The notes beneath the pieces are model-generated. The model did no database searches, was not told where the DNA came from, and saw only the letters and a program-made list of their open reading frames with translations. Shown piece after piece: positions 54,959 through 62,188 of a DNA stretch of 64,000 nucleotides. A program made the position numbers and the translations under genes. Source of the stretch: an uncultured Porphyromonas sp. Its GTDB lineage: Bacteria > Bacteroidota > Bacteroidia > Bacteroidales > Porphyromonadaceae. Numbering within the stretch: the first letter of the stretch is position 1; each line of letters opens with the position of its first letter. The DNA lies in NCBI RefSeq assembly GCF_938046015.1, contig NZ_CALIXW010000035.1:62001-126000 (forward strand), written 5' to 3'.

Positions 54959-55612
54959 ATGAAGAAGCTCTTCACCAAGGACTCCCTCCTCACACATCTG
55001 GCCCTTATGATAGGGCTAAGCCTGCTCTTTGTCCTCATCCTCACCTACGGGCTCGACCTCTATACCAAGCATGGCGATAGCGTCGTCATCCCCGACCTCA
55101 GGGGCAAGACGCTGGCCGAGGCCGAGCAGATCCTGAAGTCCGTCGGGCTGGAGTACGAGATCAATGACTCGACCTTCTCCAAGACCGCTCGTCCTGGGAC
55201 GATCCGCGATGTCGTCCCCGCCCCAGGCAGCCGCGTCAAGGCTGGGCGTCTGCTCTTCATCGCCATCAACGGGCTGCACCCGCGCAATCAGACCATCCCT
55301 GCCTATAAGGACCAGTCGGCACGCCAGATCCTGGCGCTGCTGCGCGGGCTAGGCTTCGAGGAGGTCGAGCAGCGCACCGTCCCAGGGGGCTACGTGGGCT
55401 CGGTCGTCGACCTCAAGACGGCCGATGGCAAGAGCATCCCGCAGGGGACGCAGCTGCCCGTCAATACCAAGCTCTACCTCTATGTAGCTACGGCCGTCGT
55501 CGATACGCTCGGCCTGGATCGCCTCATCGAGGGCTGGGGACGCGATAGCCTTGCCGATAGCGTCGCCGTCACCCCCGAGCCCAAGAAGGAAAATACGACG
55601 GACTGGTGGTAG
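54959..55612 (+). CDS. membrane-anchored PASTA-domain protein
   Basis: 217 residues. A short cytoplasmic start, one membrane helix (about 12-33, LTHLALMIGLSLLFVLILTYGL), then about three PASTA repeats outside: VVIPDLRGKTLAEAEQILKSVGLEYEI, QTIPAYKDQSARQILALLRGLGFEEVEQ, and a C-terminal third. PASTA domains bind peptidoglycan or muropeptides. No kinase or transpeptidase domain is present, which is usual for this Bacteroidetes form. Its stop overlaps the rluD-like start by 7 bp. Confidence 0.9.
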   Translation: MKKLFTKDSLLTHLALMIGLSLLFVLILTYGLDLYTKHGDSVVIPDLRGKTLAEAEQILKSVGLEYEINDSTFSKTARPGTIRDVVPAPGSRVKAGRLLFIAINGLHPRNQTIPAYKDQSARQILALLRGLGFEEVEQRTVPGGYVGSVVDLKTADGKSIPQGTQLPVNTKLYLYVATAVVDTLGLDRLIEGWGRDSLADSVAVTPEPKKENTTDWW

Positions 55613-56850
55613 ACACGCCTAAGCCTACCGCGGATGAGCTCGAGGCTGAGCTCGCCCTAGAGCTCGCCGAGGAGCTGCGTAGCCAGCGCTCTACCCTCAG
55701 CCCTGAGGGGGGCGAGGCTCGGCTGGGGGCTGCAGGGGACGAAGCGCCCCTAGCGGACGAGCTGGAGGCGGAGCTCCTCGAGGACGAGGAGGACGAGGAG
55801 CGGGATCCCGCCGCCGTCTCCTATCTGACGCACGCCGACAGCACGCCGCTCTACGAGCACTTCCGTGTCGTCGCTGACAAGGGGCAGGAGCTGCTGCGCA
55901 TCGACAAGTTCCTCGCCACGCGCATGCCCCACACCTCCCGCAGCCGTATCCAGCAGGCACTGGAGGGCGGCTATGTCTTCGTCGGGGATCGACCCGTCAA
56001 GGCCAACTACCGCATCAAGCCCCTCGAGGTCGTCACGCTCCAGCTGCGCCGTCCGCGCCGCCAGCTGGAGATCATCCCCGAGGATATCCCCCTGGACATC
56101 GTCTACGAGGACGAATACCTCCTGGTGGTCAATAAGCCTGCGGGCCTCGTCGTCCATCCCGGGCATGGCAACTATACGGGGACGCTCGTCAACGCCCTGG
56201 CCTATTACCTCAAGGACGACCCGCATTACGACCCCGAGGACCCACGCCTGGGGCTCGTGCACCGCATCGATAAGGACACGAGCGGCCTGCTCGTCGTGGC
56301 CAAGCGCCCCGAGACGAAGGCGCATCTGTCGCGTCAGTTCTTCGAGAAGACCACCAAGCGTACCTACCGCGCCCTCGTCTGGGGACGCTTCGACAGTCCC
56401 GAGGGCACCATCGTCGGCAATATAGGCCGCGACGAGCGCGATCGCCTCCAGATGACCGTCTACCCCGAGGGCAGCGACAAGGGCAAGCACGCCGTTACCC
56501 ACTACACTGTCCTCGAGGAGCTGGCCTATGTCTCCTGGGTAGAGTGTCGCCTCGAGACGGGGCGCACGCATCAGATACGTGCCCACATGCGGCACCTTGG
56601 GCACCCGCTCTTCGCCGACGAGCGCTACGGCGGTGACCGCATCCTATGGGGCAATCAGTTCGCCCGCTACCGACAGTTCGTCCAGAACTGCCTCACCCTC
56701 TGCCCGCGGCAGGCCCTGCATGCCAAGACCCTTGGCTTCGTCCATCCGCACACGGGGCAGGAGCTGACCTTCGACAGTGACTTGCCGTCCGATCTGGCGC
56801 TCCTCTTGGAGCGCTGGCGCGGCTACGCAGCACAGGTGGACAAGGACTAG
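55606..56850 (+). CDS. RluD-like 23S rRNA pseudouridine synthase
   Basis: 414 residues from a GTG at 55606 overlapping the PASTA gene. An unusual Glu/Asp/Leu-rich tail (about 1-85) precedes the S4 RNA-binding domain (RIDKFLATRMPHTSRSRIQQALEGGYVFVGDRPVKANYRIKP, in parts) and the catalytic domain with HRIDKDTSGLLVVAKRP (catalytic Asp in the RIDxxTSG motif) and RTHQIRAHMRHLGHPLFAD. RluA/RluD family; RluD-like by length and context, modifying 23S helix 69 in E. coli. It is followed 67 bp later by tricorn-like gene 2. Confidence 0.92.
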   Translation: MVDTPKPTADELEAELALELAEELRSQRSTLSPEGGEARLGAAGDEAPLADELEAELLEDEEDEERDPAAVSYLTHADSTPLYEHFRVVADKGQELLRIDKFLATRMPHTSRSRIQQALEGGYVFVGDRPVKANYRIKPLEVVTLQLRRPRRQLEIIPEDIPLDIVYEDEYLLVVNKPAGLVVHPGHGNYTGTLVNALAYYLKDDPHYDPEDPRLGLVHRIDKDTSGLLVVAKRPETKAHLSRQFFEKTTKRTYRALVWGRFDSPEGTIVGNIGRDERDRLQMTVYPEGSDKGKHAVTHYTVLEELAYVSWVECRLETGRTHQIRAHMRHLGHPLFADERYGGDRILWGNQFARYRQFVQNCLTLCPRQALHAKTLGFVHPHTGQELTFDSDLPSDLALLLERWRGYAAQVDKD

Positions 56851-56917
56851 GCCGCTCGCGGCCCTGCCTCGTCCACCTGTCTGGCTTTACTATCTATCAC
56901 CTTACTCCTTATCACGT

Positions 56918-59900
56918 ATGACTCTTCGCACGGTACTATGTACGCTGCTCCTGGCCTCAGGGGCGACGCTGGCAGCTCAGGAGCGTCCGCTGTGGCTGCG
57001 CTACCCGAGCATCTCGCCCGATGGTCGGCAGATCGCCTTTGCCTATCAGGGGGATATCTATACGGTCCCGACGACGGGGGGCGAAGCGCGCCGCCTGACC
57101 ACCGCCGCCAGCCATGAGAGCCAGCCCGTATGGTCGCCCGATGGCCGCTATATCGCCTTCACCAGCGACCGCAATGCTGAGGGGACGAATATCTACCTGA
57201 TCCCTGCGACGGGGGGCGAGCTGCGCCAGCTGACCACCCACTCGGGGACAGAGACGCCCCAGTGCTTCACGCCCGACGGGCGCTACCTCGTCTTCAAGGC
57301 GCACCTACAGGATCCTGCGGCCTCGGCGCTCTACCCTGCGAGCTTCCTCACCGAGCTCTACCGCGTGCCCATCACGGGCGGCCGTCCCGAGCTCGTCACC
57401 GCTACGCCCGTCGAGGCGATCAACTTCAGCGCCGACGGCAAGCGCTTCCTCTACCAGGACATCAAGAGCTACGAGGACCCCTGGCGCAAGCATCATACCT
57501 CCTCCGCCAGTCGTGACCTCTGGGAGTACGACCTCATCCGAGGCAGCTACCGCCCGATCGTGCAGCACGACGGCGAGGACCGCGATCCCATCTATAGCCC
57601 CGACGGCAAGAGCCTCTACTTCCTCAGTGAGCGCGCTGGGGGCTCGATGAACGTCTACAGCCGCCCGCTCTACGACACGGCTGCGACGCCCCGCGCCCTC
57701 ACACAGCTCAAGGGCGACCCTGTGCGCTTCCTCTCCAGCTCGCAGGCGGGGCTCCTCTGCTTCGGCTACGCGGGCGAGATCTATACGCTGGCCCCTGGCG
57801 GCCGCGAGCAGCGCGTACCCATTAGCATCGTGCGCGACTCCAGCGAGGGCGAGCAGCTGACGCTCTCGATGAGCCGCAGCCTAGGCTCCTCCTCCGTCTC
57901 GCCCGACGGCAAGCAGATCGCCTTCATCTCCCGAGGGGATGTCTTCGTCACCAGCGCCGACTACGCCACGACCAAGCAGGTGACCTTCGGATCGCAGGTA
58001 GACCGTGGGGTGACCTTCGGCCGCGACAGCCGTAGCCTCATCTATGCCAGCTGCAAGGACGGTAGCTGGGCGCTCTACGAGGCGCGCATCGCCCGCAGCG
58101 AGGACCCGAACTTCCCCAACGCCACCCAGATCACCGAGCGGCGTCTCGAGCTCGGCGTCTCGGGCGAGCAGATGTACCCGCAGATCTCGCCCGACGGTAC
58201 GGAGCTGGCCTTCGTCCTCGACCGCGAGCGCATCATGATCCACAACCTCCGTACGGGTAAGACGCGTCAGATCACCGACGGGCGCTATGCCCACGAGCGC
58301 TCGGGCGCCATTGACTTCAACTGGTCGCCCGACGGCAAGTGGCTGGCGCTCACCTACGTGGCGCGCGACCACGCCCCCTATAGCGATATCGGCCTGGTGA
58401 GTACCTCGGGAGACGGCAAGGTCTACAACCTCACCAACAGCGGCTACCGCTGCTGGGCGCCTCGCTGGAGCCGCGACGGGCAGTCGCTGGTCTACCTGAC
58501 CGAGCGCTACGGCATGCGCAACCACGCCTCCTGGGGCTCGCAGACCGACGTGATGATGATCTTCCTCAACCGCGCTGCCCACGAGCAGTACCTCCGCAGC
58601 GAGGAGGAGCAGGAGCTCTACAAGGAGCAGGAGAAGCAGCGTGCCAAGGCTAAGAGCGACAGCACGAGCACGAAGGCCGAGCCCAAGACCAGTGCCACGG
58701 CCAAGAAGGAGACCCTTCTGGAGTGGGACGACCTCGACCTGCGTACCGTGCGCCTCACCCCACGCTCGGGCACGCTCGGCGACCTCATCATGAGCCCCGA
58801 CGGCCAGAAGCTCTACTACCTCTCCTCCACGGAGGGCAGCTACGACCTCTGGGTGCACGACCTCCGCAAGCATACGACGGGGCTGCTGCGCAAGCTGGGG
58901 CTGAGCTCCGCCTTCTTCGACAGCGACCGCGAGGGCAAGACCTACTTCATCCTCGGCGCCTCCCCGCAGAAATTTGATCCCCGCAGCGAGACGCTCAAGC
59001 CCATCAGCCTCTCGGGACGCCGCTCCATCGACCGCGCTACCGAGCGCCGCGCCATGTACGAGGAGGTGGTGCGTGAGGAGGCAGCACGCTTCTACCGCAA
59101 GGATATGCACGGCGTGAACTGGCCCAAGCTTACCGACCACTACCGCCGCTACCTGCCCTACATCAGCTACTCACAGGACTTCGCTGAGCTACTGGCCGAG
59201 CTGCTGGGCGAACTCAACGTCTCCCACACGGGCGGGCGCTACCGCACGCCGCCCTCGTCCTTCCCCACCGCCGAGCTGGGCCTTTTCGTCTCCTCGCCTC
59301 GCGTGGGGGATGGGCTCGTGGTGGATGAGGTGGTCGCAGGGGGGCCCTTCGACCGCTCCGACTCGCGTCTGCGTCAGGGCGCGCTGATCCTCGCCCTCGA
59401 CGGGCAGCAGATCAAGGCGGGGATGGACTACTACCCGCTGCTGAGCGACAAGGCGGGTAAGCGCCTCCTCGTACGCTTCCGCAGCACCGACGGCAGCGAG
59501 CATGAGGAGGTCATCCGCCCCATCACGGCAGGGCAGCTCTCGGCGCTGCTGTATCGCCGCTGGGTCAAGCAGCGTGCCGCCGAGGTAGATAAGGCCTCGG
59601 GCGGCAAGTACGGCTACGTGCATATCCCCTCGATGGGGGACGAGCACTTCCGCACCGTTTACTCCGAGGCCCTCGGCCGCTACTACGACCGCAAGGGCAT
59701 CGTCATCGACATCCGCTACAACGGCGGTGGGCGTCTGCATGAGGATATCGAGGTCTTTTTCTCGGGCAAGCAGTACCTGATGCAGGAGGTGCGTGGCAAG
59801 GACTACTGCGAGATGCCCAGCCGCCGCTGGAATAAGCCCAGCGTCATGCTCACCTGCGAGGCCGACTACAGCAATGCCCACGGCACGCCCTGGGTCTATC

Positions 59901-60148
59901 AGCACCAGCGTATCGGCAAGGTCGTCGGGATGCCCGTAGCAGGTACGATGACCAGCGTGAACTGGGATACGCTCCTCGACCCCAGCCTCTACTACGGCAT
60001 CCCTGCCGTAGGCTACCGCACGGCTGAGGGGACCTATCTGGAGAATACTCAGATGATACCCGACGTCATCATTCCACTCGATCCTGAGAAGGTGCTCAAG
60101 GGCGTTGACACGCAGCTACTGAAGGCCGTCGAGGTGCTGGGCAAGTAG
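56918..60148 (+). CDS. tricorn-like S41 protease 2
   Basis: 1076 residues from the ATG at 56918, which gives a signal peptide (MTLRTVLCTLLLASGATLAAQ); the longer in-frame start lies inside the rluD-like gene. Same architecture as the protein at 29696-33037: PD40 propeller blades (ISPDGRQIAFAYQGDIYTV, WSPDGRYIAFTSDRN), a charged linker (about 570-600), PDZ (about 790-860), and the S41 core with SH in ELNVSHTGG (about 768) and the nucleophile region YSNAHGTPWVY (about 984), then GMPVAGTMTSV. The two share family motifs but differ throughout, so they are old paralogues. The ORF ends before a strong hairpin. Confidence 0.93.
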   Translation: MTLRTVLCTLLLASGATLAAQERPLWLRYPSISPDGRQIAFAYQGDIYTVPTTGGEARRLTTAASHESQPVWSPDGRYIAFTSDRNAEGTNIYLIPATGGELRQLTTHSGTETPQCFTPDGRYLVFKAHLQDPAASALYPASFLTELYRVPITGGRPELVTATPVEAINFSADGKRFLYQDIKSYEDPWRKHHTSSASRDLWEYDLIRGSYRPIVQHDGEDRDPIYSPDGKSLYFLSERAGGSMNVYSRPLYDTAATPRALTQLKGDPVRFLSSSQAGLLCFGYAGEIYTLAPGGREQRVPISIVRDSSEGEQLTLSMSRSLGSSSVSPDGKQIAFISRGDVFVTSADYATTKQVTFGSQVDRGVTFGRDSRSLIYASCKDGSWALYEARIARSEDPNFPNATQITERRLELGVSGEQMYPQISPDGTELAFVLDRERIMIHNLRTGKTRQITDGRYAHERSGAIDFNWSPDGKWLALTYVARDHAPYSDIGLVSTSGDGKVYNLTNSGYRCWAPRWSRDGQSLVYLTERYGMRNHASWGSQTDVMMIFLNRAAHEQYLRSEEEQELYKEQEKQRAKAKSDSTSTKAEPKTSATAKKETLLEWDDLDLRTVRLTPRSGTLGDLIMSPDGQKLYYLSSTEGSYDLWVHDLRKHTTGLLRKLGLSSAFFDSDREGKTYFILGASPQKFDPRSETLKPISLSGRRSIDRATERRAMYEEVVREEAARFYRKDMHGVNWPKLTDHYRRYLPYISYSQDFAELLAELLGELNVSHTGGRYRTPPSSFPTAELGLFVSSPRVGDGLVVDEVVAGGPFDRSDSRLRQGALILALDGQQIKAGMDYYPLLSDKAGKRLLVRFRSTDGSEHEEVIRPITAGQLSALLYRRWVKQRAAEVDKASGGKYGYVHIPSMGDEHFRTVYSEALGRYYDRKGIVIDIRYNGGGRLHEDIEVFFSGKQYLMQEVRGKDYCEMPSRRWNKPSVMLTCEADYSNAHGTPWVYQHQRIGKVVGMPVAGTMTSVNWDTLLDPSLYYGIPAVGYRTAEGTYLENTQMIPDVIIPLDPEKVLKGVDTQLLKAVEVLGK

Positions 60149-60178
60149 CCCCGCAGCCTCCGATAGATACTATAGGAA

Positions 60179-60232
60179 GACTCCGCCCCCGCTGTGCTCC
60201 ATACGAGCATAGCGGGGGCGGAGTCGCTTCGT
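60179..60232 (+). terminator. hairpin terminator after tricorn-like gene 2
   Basis: GACTCCGCCCCCGCT (60179-60193) pairs with AGCGGGGGCGGAGTC (60211-60225) plus an inner TGCTC/GAGCA helix; followed by a weak GCTTCGT tract. Confidence 0.75.
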
Positions 60233-60249
60233 ACTAGGGGGAGGGGCGC

Positions 60250-60345
60250 TGAGGGATATCAGTCAGCGCGCTGAGGGACGTCGGTGGCGGTCGTGAGGGA
60301 TAGCAGTCAGCGCCCGTGAGGGATATCCCTCACGGGCGCTGACTG
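60250..60345 (-). repeat. 22-bp-period palindromic array J (4 units plus a half) with a 42-bp perfect palindrome
   Basis: Units at 60250, 60272, 60294 and 60317 (steps 22, 22, 23): TGAGGGATATCAGTCA, TGAGGGACGTCGGTGG, TGAGGGATAGCAGTCA, TGAGGGATATCCCTCA, then a half-site TGACTG at 60340. The left half is invariant TGAGGGA. Bases 60304-60345 form a perfect 42-bp palindrome centred on the perfect unit. Read on the minus strand the centre order TA-TA-CG-TA equals that of array D. It lies in the 411-bp gap 60149-60559 between tricorn-like gene 2 and the glutaredoxin-like gene. No clear -7 element was found for the latter. Confidence 0.95.
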
Positions 60346-60559
60346 TAGGCACTGCTCGCGCTCCGCCTTGGTTCGTCGGCTCGTGGAAGGCCTTAGGTAG
60401 GCGGGCGAAGGTTTGCCCTTAGCTTGTCCTTGTGAGCGGTTGAGGACTGCCCTTGCCTACCCCTCAGCTAGGGGAGACTTTGCCTGTCGCAACCTAGGAG
60501 GCCTCCTGGGAGTTACTAGAGTGCATAGATTATTAAGTTTCATCCCATCACCAAGCATC

Positions 60560-60865
60560 ATGATCAAGATATATGGTATGCCCAGCTGCCCCGACTGCGC
60601 AGCTGTCGAGGAGCAGGTCAAGGGCGACGCCCGCTACGAAGTAATAGATATCGGGGCGCACATCAGCCACCTCAAGGCCTTCCTTCGTCTCCGTGACAGC
60701 GAGCCTGCCTTTGAGGCCGCCAAGCGTAAGGGCTGGGCAGGTGTCCCCTGCTTCGTCCTCGAGGACGGTACGGTGACGCTCCGCCCCGAGGAGGCTGGGC
60801 TGTCGCGCCGCTCGGCGGGTGTCGCCGCAGGTACTGCCTGCAGCATCGACGGCTCGGGCTGCTAG
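60560..60865 (+). CDS. glutaredoxin-like small thiol protein
   Basis: 101 residues from the ATG at 60560. The N-terminus MIKIYGMPSCPDCAAVEEQV has a CPDC redox motif (residues 10-13) in the glutaredoxin position, followed by VIDIGAHISHLKAFLRLRDSEPAFEAAKRKGWAGVPCFVLEDG, where the GVPCFV segment is the cis-Pro region (V-P). The C-terminus ends in Cys (SIDGSGC). Probable cytoplasmic thiol-disulfide protein; partner unknown. It is a single-gene unit between array J and a terminator. Confidence 0.85.
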   Translation: MIKIYGMPSCPDCAAVEEQVKGDARYEVIDIGAHISHLKAFLRLRDSEPAFEAAKRKGWAGVPCFVLEDGTVTLRPEEAGLSRRSAGVAAGTACSIDGSGC

Positions 60866-61014
60866 GCTGCCCGCTAGCGGCTTCTGGACAAGGCTCCACC
60901 CTTGTCTAGGCCGCTCCTAGAGGCTCCCTCATGCCCGTCCTTAGTCTCAGGAGGCTGGGGGCTCAGCCTGCTCTGACCTTCGTCCCTAGCACCTAGGCAT
61001 ACGGCTCTAATAGC

Positions 61015-61064
61015 GAAGCCCCCGAGGCTGCTCACATCGGTGAGCGCCTCGGGGGCTTCCTTGT
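61015..61064. terminator. terminator between the convergent glutaredoxin-like and ompA-like genes
   Basis: GAAGCCCCCGAGGC (61015-61028) pairs with GCCTCGGGGGCTTC (61046-61059) with an inner GCTCAC/GTGAGC helix. The symmetry could serve both directions. The rest of the 243-bp gap holds nothing recognised. Confidence 0.8.
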
Positions 61065-61108
61065 CTATGCGGCACGCCTTATATGGAGCGTGCTCGTGGG
61101 GAGTGGCT

Positions 61109-62182
61109 TTACTTCTTCAGCTCGATATCTACGCGACGTGCGACGCCGTAGAGATCGGTGTTGCGGTCTACACCTCCAGCGACAGCCACGAGGCGGTCAC
61201 GGGAGACGCCGCAGCTGACGAGGTAGTCGAAGACGGCGCGGCTGCGCTGCTCGGCTAGGCTCGCATTGCGCTTAGCGTTTCCCTCAGGGGAAGCAAAGCC
61301 CGTGAGGAAGAGGCGCAGCTGGCTGTCCTGGCTGAGGAAGCGGTAGACCTCGTTGAGCGTCAGGCGTGCCTCGGGCAGCAGTTCGCTGCGGCCTACGGCG
61401 AAGAAGACCTGGCGCTTGAAGTAGGTCACCAGCAGCGCATCCGATAGTTCGCTCGTAGGCTGAGCGGGCTGCAGCGGCTGCAGGGGCATCACGGGCTGCT
61501 GGACAGGCTGTGCTGGCTGCAGGGGCACGGCAGGCATCACGATCTGCGTCGTGGTGGGCTGCTGCTGAGGCTGCTGCTGCACCTGGCTGGGCTGCTGACG
61601 CAGCGCCTCACGCTCCTGGCGTAGAGCTCCGAGCTCCTGGTGTAGGAGGTAGAGCAGCGAGTCATTGGTCTGACGTGCTGCACGAGCCTGCGCTGCGGGC
61701 AGCGTCGTGACCTTCTGCTCCGCCTGGCGCTGCAGGAGGCTCAGCTCCAGGAGACGCTCCAGACGCTCCAGGCGAGCGCCACTAGCGAGGTCCTGGTACT
61801 GCTGCTGGGGCTGCTGGTAGCTACGCGCATAGCCATAGCGATCGGGGTAGTACACGCGCTGCGCGGGAGCCGTCCCAGCCACGATGGGCTGCACGGGGCG
61901 CTGGGCAGCACTTAGCCCGAGGCTATTGAGCAGCAGCTGGAGCTTCAGCACACGAGCGAGCTCTGTCTGCTGGGGGACTACCTGCTGCTGACGAGCCTGC
62001 CAGGCCTCAGCGATGGCGCGTAGGCCAGCCACCAGCTCATCCTCGGTCAGCGTGATCACGCTGTCCACGCGGCTCACCTGGAGCTGGGCGACCGAGTCCG
62101 TGCTCTGGGCACGGAGCTCGGTGCCCGCTGCTCCGAGGAGCGTAAGGGCTAGTAGCAGGCTCTTGGTCTTAAGCGACTTCAT
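61109..62182 (-). CDS. OmpA-family outer-membrane protein
   Basis: 357 residues with a signal peptide (MKSLKTKSLLLALTLLGAAGTELRAQ). The N-terminal half is helical with few barrel-like strands. The middle (about 200-255) is a Gln/Pro-rich linker with repeated LQPAQP-like motifs. The C-terminus (about 255-357) is an OmpA domain: FFAVGRSELLPEARLTLNEVYRFL, LTGFASPEGNAKRNASLAEQRSRAVFDYLVSCGV and RRVDIEL, where the Asp and Arg of the peptidoglycan-binding region are kept. It anchors the outer membrane to peptidoglycan. It follows the barrel protein by 6 bp, forming a pair. Confidence 0.9.
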   Translation of the reverse strand: MKSLKTKSLLLALTLLGAAGTELRAQSTDSVAQLQVSRVDSVITLTEDELVAGLRAIAEAWQARQQQVVPQQTELARVLKLQLLLNSLGLSAAQRPVQPIVAGTAPAQRVYYPDRYGYARSYQQPQQQYQDLASGARLERLERLLELSLLQRQAEQKVTTLPAAQARAARQTNDSLLYLLHQELGALRQEREALRQQPSQVQQQPQQQPTTTQIVMPAVPLQPAQPVQQPVMPLQPLQPAQPTSELSDALLVTYFKRQVFFAVGRSELLPEARLTLNEVYRFLSQDSQLRLFLTGFASPEGNAKRNASLAEQRSRAVFDYLVSCGVSRDRLVAVAGGVDRNTDLYGVARRVDIELKK

Positions 62183-62188
62183 AGCGCA

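Noticed and set aside
57881..59140. Long minus-strand open frame inside tricorn-like gene 2
   Set aside because: Shadow of a GC-rich coding region; hydrophobic Val/Ala/Gly/Leu-rich composition typical of antisense frames, no motif.
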